The translations under genes were made by a program, and so were the position numbers. 48,016 nt of DNA, taken from the NCBI GenBank assembly GCA_026709265.1, contig JAPOTI010000073.1, positions 1 to 48,016 of the forward strand, written 5' to 3'. Position 1 is the stretch's first letter, and every line of letters starts with the position of its first letter. This DNA is from Paracoccaceae bacterium. GTDB lineage: Bacteria > Pseudomonadota > Alphaproteobacteria > Rhodobacterales > Rhodobacteraceae. Below are positions 1 through 8,153 of the stretch, piece by piece. Under the pieces are notes generated by a model that worked only from the letters and a program-made list of their open reading frames with translations, did not search any database and was not told the origin of the DNA.

Positions 1-495
1 AAAAGGGGGAGTGGAATCGGAAGGAATCGGCCGCGCGAAGGGGGATTGACCCGCCAGGTCGTGGCCCTCACGGATGCTGTCGGACATCGGATCCGGTTTG
101 GGGTTCTGCCGGGTCAGACCCATGATCTCAAGGCTGGACCTGAACTCCGGGACGATCTCACCTGTGAGATGTTGATGGGCGACAAGGCCTTTGACGCGGA
201 TGGGGTGCTGGAGACAGTGGCGGAACGCGGAGCCACGGCGGTGATCCCACCGAAGTCAAACCGCAGCACACCCCGCGATTTTGACCGCGACGCCGATCAG
301 GAACGGCATCGGATTGAGACTGTCTTCGCGACAATCAAGGAGGCCCACAGTCTCGCCACGCGTTCCGACAAGACCCGCGCAAGCTTCGCAGCCGGGATTC
401 ACCTGATGGCGGGCGCGGTAGCGGCACGATCATTGTCAACGGGGCTTAGCTCAACGCGGCTTTTTGCCTCTCGATTCTGCCAATTTTCAAACTGA
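1..495 (+). CDS. IS5-family transposase, C-terminal part (cut by window edge)
   Basis: The reading frame is open from base 1, so the N-terminal half lies outside the window. The visible part is the catalytic C-terminal half of an IS5-type DDE transposase. The segment GDKAFDAD carries the second catalytic Asp, VIPPKSNR follows, and HRIETVFATIKE supplies the catalytic Glu. SLATRSDKTRASF matches the family's usual 'RIATRYDK' tail region. The last 20 or so residues (to FCQFSN) do not look like the family and may read through the element's end. The terminal inverted repeat could not be delimited. The element lies just beyond the 3' end of the neighbouring transporter operon, transcribed towards it. 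Confidence 0.85.
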   Translation, partial: KRGSGIGRNRPREGGLTRQVVALTDAVGHRIRFGVLPGQTHDLKAGPELRDDLTCEMLMGDKAFDADGVLETVAERGATAVIPPKSNRSTPRDFDRDADQERHRIETVFATIKEAHSLATRSDKTRASFAAGIHLMAGAVAARSLSTGLSSTRLFASRFCQFSN

Positions 496-534
496 GGCAC
501 TACCCAGAAACTCGGATAGAGGCCGCAGATGCCA

Positions 535-1401
535 TCAGCGGGAACGACGGATGTGACGCGGGCTTGGCATTGGCAAGGAAAAGCGCGATTTTTCCCGATG
601 TGGCCGAGTCCCCTGATTGCCGTCATCCGCAATGGCATCCCGCAGGGCGTCTCCGGCAAGATTAATCGCAAGAACACTGACAACAACTGCCAGTCCGGGC
701 CAAACCATCTGAAGCGGCGTCGAACGCAAATGAATGCGCGCATCGAGCAGCATCGTGCCCCATTCCGGCATGGGCGGCTGAACGCCAAATCCAAGAAAAC
801 CCAGCGCGGAGATACCCAGGATTGCGCGCGCGAACATGCTGGTCCACACGACAGTGAGCGAGGGGACGAGCCACGGCAGGTAATGCCAGCGGGCAATCGA
901 CCCGGGAGGCAGACCTGCCAGTCTGGCCTGGATCACGCAGCCTCGAGTTTGAAGCGACAAGCCAATACCCCTGGCCACGCGCGCATACCGCACCCAACCG
1001 GTGACGCTCAACGCAAGGATCAGGCTCCAGGTGCCAGCTCCCAAAAGACCAGCGATGACCACCGCCGCAACGAGATCCGGGAACGCCAGGAAACTGTCCG
1101 TGGTGCGCATCAATGCCCAGTCTGCCAGCTTACCACCCAATGCGGCCACAAGACCGATCAAGGTCCCGACCCAAAGGCCGATGAGGGAAATCGCAAACGC
1201 CAGTCCCAGCGACCAGCGGGCACCGTAAAGCAGACGCGACAGAATATCCCGCCCCAATGCGTCGGTGCCCAGCCAATAATCATCGTTGAGGGGAGACAGA
1301 CGTTCCGGAATGTTGATTGCGGTTGGGTCATGGGGCGCCAGCAGTGGCCCGAGAACGGCAAGAAGGAACATGGATGCGGCGATGAAAACAACGCTACGCA
1401 T
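535..1401 (-). CDS. ABC transporter permease, DppC/NikC type
   Basis: Inner-membrane permease of a peptide/nickel/opine-type ABC importer. It shows the DppC hallmarks: an N-terminal membrane segment followed by PLLAPHDP, then WLGTDALGRDILSRLLYGAR and several further membrane segments. The ATG at 1401 is chosen because GGAG lies 7-8 bases upstream and the ATG overlaps the stop of the preceding permease by 8 bases; a start at 1425 is possible. The family usually ends soon after GDALRDA. Here about 30 more polar residues follow (DDGNQGTRPHREKSRF and on), next to the IS5 transposase. The natural C-terminus may therefore have been replaced by read-through after the insertion. It is the last gene of the operon. 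Confidence 0.85.
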   Translation of the reverse strand: MRSVVFIAASMFLLAVLGPLLAPHDPTAINIPERLSPLNDDYWLGTDALGRDILSRLLYGARWSLGLAFAISLIGLWVGTLIGLVAALGGKLADWALMRTTDSFLAFPDLVAAVVIAGLLGAGTWSLILALSVTGWVRYARVARGIGLSLQTRGCVIQARLAGLPPGSIARWHYLPWLVPSLTVVWTSMFARAILGISALGFLGFGVQPPMPEWGTMLLDARIHLRSTPLQMVWPGLAVVVSVLAINLAGDALRDAIADDGNQGTRPHREKSRFSLPMPSPRHIRRSR

Positions 1402-2332
1402 CGCGCGCTCCAATGCGAGGATCAATCACTCTATAGACCACATCAATCAGCAGATTGACCGTCACGAACATGAGTGCCGTCAGAACAATCACAGCCTGGA
1501 CCTGTGGAAAATCACGGGCATGAATTGCAGTGACCAGGAAAGTGCCGAGACCCGGGCGTCCGAATATCACCTCGACCATGACGACCCCCTCGAGAAGGAA
1601 GGCCAGTTCCAGACCGAAGACGGTAACCACCGGAATCGCGGCATGCGGCGCAATATGGTCTCGATCAATACCCCTTGAAGACACACCGCGGCGGCGGATC
1701 GCCGGCAGAAACGATTGGCCTCGAGCCTCCAGGATGCCGGATCGAATAATCCGCGTCAGCGAAGCGGCGACACCGAGGCCAAGGGTCAGGGCCGGAAGAA
1801 TGACATGTTCTGGCGTTCGCGCGCCCATGGCAGGAAGCCAGGCAAGATGAACTGCAAAAAGCAGGATCAACAACAATCCCAGCCAGTAGGCGGGGATCGC
1901 AGTTCCCAAAGATGCAATGGCGATGGCAAAACGGTCGAGCCAACCCCCGGGCCGCTTTACCGCAACGATGGCCAGGGACAGCGAGATGGCCAAGCCGATG
2001 GCGAGCCCCGCAAGGGCCAGGGGCAACATGTACCTGATCGCGACGAGAAGATCGGGCCAGACCGCGCGACCGGTGACCGCCGACCGCCCGAAGTCGAGTG
2101 TCAGCAACGGGCCGACCCAAGCCCTGAATGCCGTCCAGAAACCAGCGTTCAACCCCGCCTCTTCCCGCACCTGGTCAATAACATCTTCGGTCAGGAGCGC
2201 ATCAAATCGTGCCATTGCAATCGCCTGCGCCGGATCTCCCGGCGCATGCCACAAAAGCACAAAAGTTGCCAAAGCGGTTCCTGAAAGAACCACAACTGCG
2301 CGAAGGACAAAGCCCATCAGGTCTTTGATCAT
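1394..2332 (-). CDS. ABC transporter permease, DppB/NikB type
   Basis: Partner inner-membrane permease of the same importer, 312 residues, the usual DppB/NikB length. An N-terminal membrane segment (about residues 7-28) is followed by a periplasmic region containing WHAPGDPAQ and LDFGRS, then at least five membrane segments. The end has the characteristic LIDVVYRVIDPRI motif. The start overlaps the stop of the upstream ATPase by 4 bases, and the downstream permease start overlaps this stop, so translation is probably coupled. Nothing looks damaged. The sequence alone does not tell nickel, peptide and opine-metal import apart. Confidence 0.88.
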   Translation of the reverse strand: MIKDLMGFVLRAVVVLSGTALATFVLLWHAPGDPAQAIAMARFDALLTEDVIDQVREEAGLNAGFWTAFRAWVGPLLTLDFGRSAVTGRAVWPDLLVAIRYMLPLALAGLAIGLAISLSLAIVAVKRPGGWLDRFAIAIASLGTAIPAYWLGLLLILLFAVHLAWLPAMGARTPEHVILPALTLGLGVAASLTRIIRSGILEARGQSFLPAIRRRGVSSRGIDRDHIAPHAAIPVVTVFGLELAFLLEGVVMVEVIFGRPGLGTFLVTAIHARDFPQVQAVIVLTALMFVTVNLLIDVVYRVIDPRIGARDA

Positions 2333-3054
2333 TCAGATATCTCCAATGCCCCCAGCGCAACGGCCGCATCCCTGAGTTTTCGGCAATAGTCTGATCGCGG
2401 TGCCTTCGCGAATATCTCCGGGTGTGAAATCTCTTCGATCCTGCCGGACTTCAGCACTGCGATCTCATCGGCATGGGCCATCGCGTAACCCAGATCATGG
2501 GTCACAATCAGGGCGGCAAATCCCTCTTCCCGCTGCAAGTCAGCGATCAATTTCGCCGTGTGTTTCTGTGTCACAGCATCCAGCGCCGAAAGCGGTTCAT
2601 CCAACAGAACCAATGTCGGTGCTGCAATCAGCGCCCGGAAAATAGCGGCCCTTTGCGCTTGCCCAACGGAGACTTCGCCGGGGCGCCTGTCGAAAATGTC
2701 ACGCGAGAGTTCAAGACCGTCACACAAGCGCGCGATCCGTTCACTGGACGCGACCTCCTTGCGGGCGGCCATGGGTTCCATCACCGAACGGTGCAAGGAC
2801 AATAACGGGTTAAACGCCGCCCGCGGTTCCTGCATCACCAGGGCCGGGGCGCAGGATGTCACAGAGTCTCCCGCCCAGGTAATGTCTCCCTTCCATGGTT
2901 TGACTAGCCCCAGGATCGTGACGATCAGTGTTGACTTCCCGGCTCCACTCTCACCGACAACCGCCAGGGTCCTTCCAGGCGCGAGTGACAGAGAAATATC
3001 CTCAAGCGCGAATGAAGACCCACGCTTGACCGTGACCTGATCGACTCTCAGCAC
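2329..3054 (-). CDS. ABC transporter ATP-binding protein, NikE/CntF-like
   Basis: Cytoplasmic ATPase subunit, 241 residues. Walker A is GESGAGKST (about residues 34-42), the Q-loop lies in VMQEPRAAFNP, and the signature is the variant VSVGQAQR. Walker B is LVLLDEP and the switch histidine is in VTHD. It lacks the C-terminal extension of the 320-residue OppD/DppD proteins. It therefore resembles the compact ATPases of nickel (NikD/E) and staphylopine-metal (CntD/F) importers. It overlaps its neighbours on both sides by a few bases, consistent with one tightly coupled operon. Confidence 0.87.
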   Translation of the reverse strand: MLRVDQVTVKRGSSFALEDISLSLAPGRTLAVVGESGAGKSTLIVTILGLVKPWKGDITWAGDSVTSCAPALVMQEPRAAFNPLLSLHRSVMEPMAARKEVASSERIARLCDGLELSRDIFDRRPGEVSVGQAQRAAIFRALIAAPTLVLLDEPLSALDAVTQKHTAKLIADLQREEGFAALIVTHDLGYAMAHADEIAVLKSGRIEEISHPEIFAKAPRSDYCRKLRDAAVALGALEISE

Positions 3055-3731
3055 GGCAGCTTTATCCAGCTCCTGTGGGCAACCAGGGATCTGGCTGCAC
3101 GTGTTTGTGGGTGCTGTAAAATCTTTTCTGTTGGCGCTTGTTCCACGATCCGACCCGTTTCCATCACCATCAGTTTCGAGACACGCCGTGCGGCAAGTCC
3201 AAGATCATGGGTGATGAGTATCATCGCCGTTTCCTTTCCCTCGAGATGCTGATCGAGCAAGTCCATGGTTGCCGCTGCGACAACCGGGTCCAGGGCCGAG
3301 CTCGGTTCATCGAGAACAATCAGGTCCGGCGAACTGATCAGGGCCATGGCGATCACAAATCTTTGCTGCATCCCGCGGCTCCACCCCCATGGACGCTTTC
3401 TGAGGTCACCGTCCGCAATTTTCAATGACGTGAACAGGGTGTTTTTATCAATTGCACCTAGTTCCAGCCCCAACGCCCGCTCCGCCTCATGCCAGTGGAA
3501 CCGCATGCTGCGCAAGGGATCCAGCGCTTCATCAGGGCTTTGGCAGACATGAGCGACGCGGCAGCCCCGTGATCTGAGTTCATCGATCAAGACATGGCCG
3601 AGCGTGGACTTGCCCGATCCAGATGCGCCAACAAGGCCAATCCGTTCACCAGGCGCAATGTCCAACGATGTCGGATGAAGGATAGTCCGACCCGCACGCA
3701 CTGCGTGCAGACCGGATACAGAAAGCATCAT
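3048..3731 (-). CDS. ABC transporter ATP-binding protein, NikD/CntD-like
   Basis: Second ATPase of the importer, 227 residues and very compact. Walker A is GASGSGKST (about residues 36-44). The Q-loop region is HVCQSPDEALDP. The signature is the divergent WSRGMQQRFVIAMAL in place of LSGGQ, as often seen in NikD-type subunits (LSGGMLQR). Walker B is LIVLDEP and the switch region is LITHDLG. The start overlaps the stop of the binding-protein gene by 4 bases. Two unequal short ATPases with two permeases match the layout of metal/metallophore importers better than that of bulk peptide importers; the substrate is inferred. Confidence 0.86.
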   Translation of the reverse strand: MMLSVSGLHAVRAGRTILHPTSLDIAPGERIGLVGASGSGKSTLGHVLIDELRSRGCRVAHVCQSPDEALDPLRSMRFHWHEAERALGLELGAIDKNTLFTSLKIADGDLRKRPWGWSRGMQQRFVIAMALISSPDLIVLDEPSSALDPVVAAATMDLLDQHLEGKETAMILITHDLGLAARRVSKLMVMETGRIVEQAPTEKILQHPQTRAARSLVAHRSWIKLPC

Positions 3732-5251
3732 TCAGTAAAGGTTGTCTCGTGCGTGATCCAATAGGTCTCGGTGGGATGCACAGCATAACCCGAAAGGCCG
3801 GTCCGGGCGACATTCACTTGACTGACATGAAAAACCGGAATCAAGGCGGCATCTGATGCGATGATCTCCTGGACTTCGTCATAAATCGCCTTGCGCCTTT
3901 CCTGATCGAAGGTCAGACGGCCAGCTGCAAGCAGTTTGTCCAGTTCCGGGTTTGTGTATTTGCCGGAATTCGAACCCCCATCCGACTTGAGGAGTGTTTC
4001 CAACACTGCGCCAGGATCACCCTGCGGTGTTGTGACCCAGGCTTGCAGGAACATGTCTGCTTCCCCCGCCGCAATCGCATCGTTGCTGGCACCCCATTCA
4101 CCAACTTTGACATGGGCACGGACTCCGATCGCCGCCAGGAAAGCCTGGGTCAATTCCGCCGTGGGTGGCAGGGCGGCGCGCGAGGAATAAGTGACAATGT
4201 CGATCTCGAGCGGTTCATTGTCCATCATCCAGCTCCCGGCTTCCTTGACAGCTCCGGCCATCGCCAACAGTTCCTCGGCCCTGGCGGGATCATAGGCTGC
4301 CGGGATATCTGCCGCCCAACCCTTGCCTTCCGGATACACGGTTCCAGCAGGAACACCACCGACACCGGACAGCACGGCATCAACAATGCCCTGTCGATCA
4401 ATGGCCATTGAGACAGCCTGGCGGATCAGCGGGTTGGTCATCGGGCCACTGGAGGCATTGACTGTATAGAAATAGAGCCGAGCCGTGGGGGCCGAGAAGC
4501 CCAGAGCGCCTGTACTCTGAATACGCTCAAAGTCGGTTTCAGGATAGTTGATCACCATATCGACCTCACCGGCTTCGAAGGCCAGCGCAGCTGTCGCCGG
4601 ATCGCCCGCAACAACAACGCGGATCTCTTCCAGACCTGGGGGACCAAGTCGATAATCCGGGTTGGCTTCGACGCGATAAAGCTGCTCCGGTATGGCCTCC
4701 CTGAAAACATAGGGGCCCGTCGCATTGATGGGGAAAGCCTCGGAGGGGTCACCCAGAATGGCGATCCCCGGTTCGGAAAGCGTCCAGGGAAATGCCGCGT
4801 TTGGACTCTTGGTCTCGAACATGACGACGTTGTCACCCTTGGCATTCATATCTGCGAGATCCAGTAATTTTGTAATCCGTGTATTGTAGCCGGGATGCGC
4901 TTCATCCGAAATCGCCGCGATGGCCGTGACCACTGAATCGGCTGTCAACGGCGTGCCGTCATGAAACTTGACACCGTCCCGTAATGTCACACGCCAGGTC
5001 GTTGGAGATGACTGCTCGATTCCCGCAGCGAGACGGGGATAAAGATTCAGATCATAGTCAATCCCCATCAGGGTTTCAGTCACACCTGTTTGGTTCGACA
5101 TCCAGCCGTTATAGCCAGCGCGCGGGTCGGGCACTTCGGAAACTGGTCCGAAGCCGATTGAGATCGTGAGGCGGCCGTCCTGGGCAGATACCGGCAGAAT
5201 GATGCCACACGCCAAAAGCACGCCAAAAGCGAGACGTAATATTTGGGACAT
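3728..5251 (-). CDS. ABC transporter substrate-binding protein, SBP_bac_5 (NikA/CntA/DppA) family
   Basis: Periplasmic binding protein, 507 residues, typical for cluster-C (SBP_bac_5) proteins. A Sec signal peptide occupies about residues 1-23, ending near PVSAQ. Family hallmarks include LAAGIEQSSPTTWRVTLRDG, KFHDGTPLTADSV and, near the C-terminus, RRKAIYDEVQEIIASDAALIPVFHV. The ATG at 5251 has a GAAGGA ribosome-binding site. The gene follows the DUF1826 gene after a 278-base gap and precedes the ATPases with a 4-base overlap. No Cys lipobox is seen. The neighbouring metal GTPase and DUF1826 genes suggest the ligand is a metal complex rather than a peptide; this is inference. Confidence 0.87.
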   Translation of the reverse strand: MSQILRLAFGVLLACGIILPVSAQDGRLTISIGFGPVSEVPDPRAGYNGWMSNQTGVTETLMGIDYDLNLYPRLAAGIEQSSPTTWRVTLRDGVKFHDGTPLTADSVVTAIAAISDEAHPGYNTRITKLLDLADMNAKGDNVVMFETKSPNAAFPWTLSEPGIAILGDPSEAFPINATGPYVFREAIPEQLYRVEANPDYRLGPPGLEEIRVVVAGDPATAALAFEAGEVDMVINYPETDFERIQSTGALGFSAPTARLYFYTVNASSGPMTNPLIRQAVSMAIDRQGIVDAVLSGVGGVPAGTVYPEGKGWAADIPAAYDPARAEELLAMAGAVKEAGSWMMDNEPLEIDIVTYSSRAALPPTAELTQAFLAAIGVRAHVKVGEWGASNDAIAAGEADMFLQAWVTTPQGDPGAVLETLLKSDGGSNSGKYTNPELDKLLAAGRLTFDQERRKAIYDEVQEIIASDAALIPVFHVSQVNVARTGLSGYAVHPTETYWITHETTFTE

Positions 5252-5529
5252 AAATTTTCCTTCAGGTTAAAGAATTGGATGTGAAAGCAAGGATGATTGG
5301 TCGCGCGACAATGATGGCATTTCAGCCTGATGCATCGACATGAATGTCTTTTCCTGTCGTGCTCGTCTTGCCCAGGGTTGCGACAAACGTGCGTGCGGCC
5401 AGTTCTGATGACTCAAACCATAGGGTTTCCGACATCCATGGCCCAAATGGGGTTGGACGACTTTCCGGTGGGCGGTTGGGTTGCCAAAATATGGCTTCCC
5501 GCGCAACTTGCCCTGATCTCGATAGCTGC
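5252..5529. other. Gap between DUF1826 and binding-protein genes; possible small minus-strand ORF
   Basis: No known family was recognised in these 278 bases. Two minus-strand frames are open. One begins with an ATG overlapping the DUF1826 stop as ATGA (5533 to 5267, 88 codons). The other, ending at 5322, contains the more protein-like stretches SETLWFESSELAARTF and TLGKTSTTGKDIHV, but its only clear ATG would give about 37 residues. The second frame may be a small or broken gene. The stretch may also carry the promoter or leader of the binding-protein gene. Confidence 0.3.
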
Positions 5530-6165
5530 TCATATCTCAGCTTCCGGATCCACCACAGGATCCAACACCAGGACCAACCGGGTCTCACCCGTCCCCTCAA
5601 TAGGGGGTGAGCGATGCAACAGGCGAGAAGATGGCCGTTCCGGCCACAATGTTCCGCGAAGAAGAATTGCAGCACCGGTTTGAACCGTGAATACAGTTGC
5701 CGGATCGTTTCCGTCAGCGGACACTCCATACTGCGTCCCGGGACCTCTGTACGTGCAGAGCAGACGGGCAGTGATCGCATCGATATGAAACTTCCGACAG
5801 GCATTTGTCGTCACAACATCCAGTCGCAACCGGAGGAAGTTAGCCGGAATCAGTCTCAAGAAATGATCCGCAAGTCCCACAATGTCCTGCTGGAGCCAAT
5901 TTCGTTGAGGGCCAACCGGCAGCCCTGACATGTTGCAGAGATCGGCAACGAAATCGGCAACCGTGTCTCGCGGAATAATCTCCCGGCAGCGCGGCAGTAT
6001 CTCCGGATCAATGCCATCCAGCCAGGTCTGGATATGCGGCGGGGTTTGCCGCTGCCAGACAACAGCAGCACATCCGCGTTGCAAAAAAATGTCGAGCGAT
6101 CCCGGATCTTCCGTGACATGCACGCCGATTGCCGCATCCTTTGCGGACTTCCTGATGACGTTCAT
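5530..6165 (-). CDS. DUF1826 domain protein
   Basis: A 211-residue protein with the DUF1826 pattern: an N-terminal [15 protein letters not shown]-like segment, then [35 protein letters not shown], and a C-terminal [20 protein letters not shown]. The conserved Cys (ACRKFH), His and Asp residues suggest a metal-handling or redox role, but no activity is established. DUF1826 genes commonly sit beside COG0523 GTPases in putatively zinc-regulated operons, as here. The ATG at 6165 is chosen because it overlaps the GTPase stop as ATGA; a start at 6189 would add eight residues. Confidence 0.75.
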   Translation of the reverse strand: MNVIRKSAKDAAIGVHVTEDPGSLDIFLQRGCAAVVWQRQTPPHIQTWLDGIDPEILPRCREIIPRDTVADFVADLCNMSGLPVGPQRNWLQQDIVGLADHFLRLIPANFLRLRLDVVTTNACRKFHIDAITARLLCTYRGPGTQYGVSADGNDPATVFTVQTGAAILLRGTLWPERPSSRLLHRSPPIEGTGETRLVLVLDPVVDPEAEI

Positions 6166-7373
6166 GTCGTAGGCTCCACCACCCGCCACGTCGGAAGTGG
6201 ATCGGTAAATTCGGGCAGGTTATGTGGACCCACAGCCGCCTTGGCGGGGACAAGACATCTGTCCAGTCGTGCCTTCAATGGGGGCCAATCAATCCCTGCT
6301 CCAATAAACACGATCTCCTGGCGGCGATCGCCCCATGGTTCCTGCCAATGGGTCTCCATATAGGCACGGGACATGTCGTCCGTCGGCCTTCGCTCCTCAG
6401 GCACTGCTGCCCACCATTTACCAAGCGGCGAGACGCTGGACAGGGCACCGGCCAGCGAGAACTCAACAACCCAGTCAGGCCGTGTCGATAACCAGAACCG
6501 TCCCTTGGCCCGGATGACACCCGGCAGATCCCCATTCAATAGCTCAAGGATCTGCTCAGGCACGAATGGGCGTCGCGCCCGGTAGGTGAATGAGGCGACA
6601 CCATATTCCTCGGTTTCCGGCACGTGGTCGGCAAACCCGTAGAGTTCCTTCGCCCACATCGGATGCGCATGGGCCTGCTGGAAGTCGAAGAGTCCCGTGT
6701 CAAGGATTTTCTCTGCCGCCACAGCTGATTGATTGGTCTCAATGATTTCGGCATCGGCATTGAGGCTACGAATGATCTTGCGGGCGGCATCAGTCTTCGC
6801 CGATCCCGCATCCTTGACTTTGTTCAGGATCACGACATCCGCAAATTCGATCTGATCGGTCAGCAAGTGGACGATTGTACGTTCGTCCTCCTCTCCCATG
6901 GTTTCGCCACGGTCGCGAAGGAAATCATGGGACGAGAAATCGTTGAGCAAATTCACCGCATCCACAACCGTCACCATGGTATCCAGCCGTGCCACGTCGG
7001 ACAGGCTGCGGCCCACCTCATCCCGAAAGTCGAAAGTCGCTGCCACCGGCAAGGGTTCAGAAATTCCGGTCGATTCAATCAGAAGGTAATCGAAGCGACC
7101 TTCGGATGCGAGACGTCGCACCTCATCCAGCAGATCATCGCGCAAGGTACAACAGATACAGCCATTTGACATCTCAACGAGAGTTTCGTCGGTACGGCTG
7201 AGCTCCGTGTTCGCCCGAACCAGATCCGCATCGACATTCACCTCGGACATGTCGTTGACGATCACCGCAACGCGAAGGCCGTCACGGTTGCTCAAAACCT
7301 GGTTCAAAAGAGTTGTCTTGCCTGCTCCAAGGAAACCGGAAAGAACCGTGACGGGCAAACGGGAATCTGTCAT
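6162..7373 (-). CDS. COG0523 (CobW/ZigA) GTP-binding metal chaperone
   Basis: A G3E-family P-loop GTPase, 403 residues. Walker A is [13 protein letters not shown] (about residues 12-24). [14 protein letters not shown] is typical of the ZigA subgroup, and the metal-binding CxCC motif is [13 protein letters not shown] guanine-specificity NKxD-type motif lies at ILNKVKDA, and a CobW_C domain follows in the last third. Zinc-responsive members are thought to deliver zinc to client proteins under deficiency. The ATG at 7373 has GGAA about 8 bases upstream. This is the first gene of the minus-strand metal operon and is divergent from the Rrf2 regulator. Confidence 0.88.
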   Translation of the reverse strand: MTDSRLPVTVLSGFLGAGKTTLLNQVLSNRDGLRVAVIVNDMSEVNVDADLVRANTELSRTDETLVEMSNGCICCTLRDDLLDEVRRLASEGRFDYLLIESTGISEPLPVAATFDFRDEVGRSLSDVARLDTMVTVVDAVNLLNDFSSHDFLRDRGETMGEEDERTIVHLLTDQIEFADVVILNKVKDAGSAKTDAARKIIRSLNADAEIIETNQSAVAAEKILDTGLFDFQQAHAHPMWAKELYGFADHVPETEEYGVASFTYRARRPFVPEQILELLNGDLPGVIRAKGRFWLSTRPDWVVEFSLAGALSSVSPLGKWWAAVPEERRPTDDMSRAYMETHWQEPWGDRRQEIVFIGAGIDWPPLKARLDRCLVPAKAAVGPHNLPEFTDPLPTWRVVEPTT

Positions 7374-7427
7374 AATATATTCCAATAGACACAATGAAAT
7401 TCGCGCAACCTACACGGTTACTGGATT

Positions 7428-7448
7428 AATGCAACAGCATTTGTTACA
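7428..7448. promoter_or_regulatory. Overlapping inverted repeats in the COG0523/Rrf2 divergent promoter
   Basis: Two overlapping palindromes lie between the divergent genes. One is AATGC-AACA-GCATT (7428-7441). The other is an imperfect TGCAACA-GCATT-TGTTACA (7430-7448). The first keeps the outer AATG...CATT of Zur-type sites but differs in the core, so it could serve Zur, the Rrf2 regulator or another factor. Location and symmetry are seen; the bound protein is inferred. Confidence 0.4.
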
Positions 7449-7477
7449 ATTTGGGTTCCACTTGGAGAAAAATAGAT

Positions 7478-7876
7478 ATGAAGCGCAACAGTCGCCTGTC
7501 TCTGGCCCTGCACACGCTGGGTCACATGGTGCTTGACCCGGATCGTGTGCGAACGTCTGCGGACATTGCAGCCCATGCAGGAACCAACCCCGTCGTGGTT
7601 CGCCGGGTCTTGGGGCGTCTCCGTGAAGCTGGTTTGTTGACCTCAGAAAAAGGTGCTTCCGGTGGGTGGCGGCTTGCGTGCAACCCGAACAATATTACTC
7701 TCGCGGATGTGTATCTTGCGTTGGACGAATGCATTTTCGTAACTGGCAAGGACGAGCATGCACCCGCATGTGCGGTCGAGCATGCGCTGCATCGCCGCAT
7801 CTCACGCGTGATGACAGAAGTCGAGCAGAACCTGGTCAAACGGCTCAGCGAGACAACCATCTCCGATATCCGATGA
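7478..7876 (+). CDS. Rrf2-family transcriptional regulator
   Basis: A 132-residue winged-helix regulator. RVRTSADIAAHAGTNPVVVRRVLGRLREAGL is the helix-turn-helix and KGASGGWRL the wing, both characteristic of Rrf2 proteins. IscR/NsrR-type members bind an Fe-S cluster through three clustered cysteines. Here Cys occur singly (LACNP, DECIF, PACAV), so cluster binding is uncertain and the protein may be of the YwnA-like type. The ATG at 7478 is preceded by GGAG at 7464-7467. It is divergent from the metal GTPase operon and probably controls it, itself, or both through the palindrome between them. Confidence 0.85.
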   Translation: MKRNSRLSLALHTLGHMVLDPDRVRTSADIAAHAGTNPVVVRRVLGRLREAGLLTSEKGASGGWRLACNPNNITLADVYLALDECIFVTGKDEHAPACAVEHALHRRISRVMTEVEQNLVKRLSETTISDIR

Positions 7877-8024
7877 CAAGAACCAAAGGTCCGTTTTCCC
7901 CACAAGCTGCCTTGTGATAACATAGCCACTTCTGTTTCCCCCCTGTATTATCAGATTGGCCGCCATGCCATAGAACGGTTCTCACACACTTCGGCACAGG
8001 GCCGGAAAATTTGGCAGGAATTGC

Positions 8025-8050
8025 TGGCAACTTTGGTTGAGATTTTGCAA
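8025..8050 (+). repeat. 26-bp direct repeat, left copy
   Basis: A 26-base sequence containing ACTTTGGTTGAGATTTTGC recurs in the same orientation at 24475-24500 with a single mismatch. Together the copies bracket the plus-strand sulfatase/TTT island. Sequence outside the 26 bases does not match, so this is not the edge of a larger duplication. It might be a recombination footprint, the end of a lost insertion sequence, or a shared site; which is unknown. Confidence 0.6.
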
Positions 8051-8052
8051 CG

Positions 8053-8074
8053 ATTTGACTTAATATAGTCAAAT
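8053..8074. promoter_or_regulatory. Perfect palindrome upstream of TTT operon A
   Basis: Perfect inverted repeat with arms ATTTGACT and AGTCAAAT separated by TAATAT, centred about 90 bases before the tctC start. Arm length, AT-rich core and location fit an operator for a dimeric regulator controlling module A. The rest of the 277-base gap 7877-8153 holds no gene that could be supported. Confidence 0.5.
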
Positions 8075-8153
8075 AGGCCATTTTGAGAATGTTCCTTTCG
8101 ATGTTGTTATGCGGGGAAGGTTCAGGGAAATTAGAGTCTTCACGGGAGGAAAA

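Noticed and set aside
529-1458. Long plus-strand open frame (309 codons) over the DppC permease
   Set aside because: Antisense to a clear permease; residue composition is Arg/Gln/His-rich and no family is recognisable.
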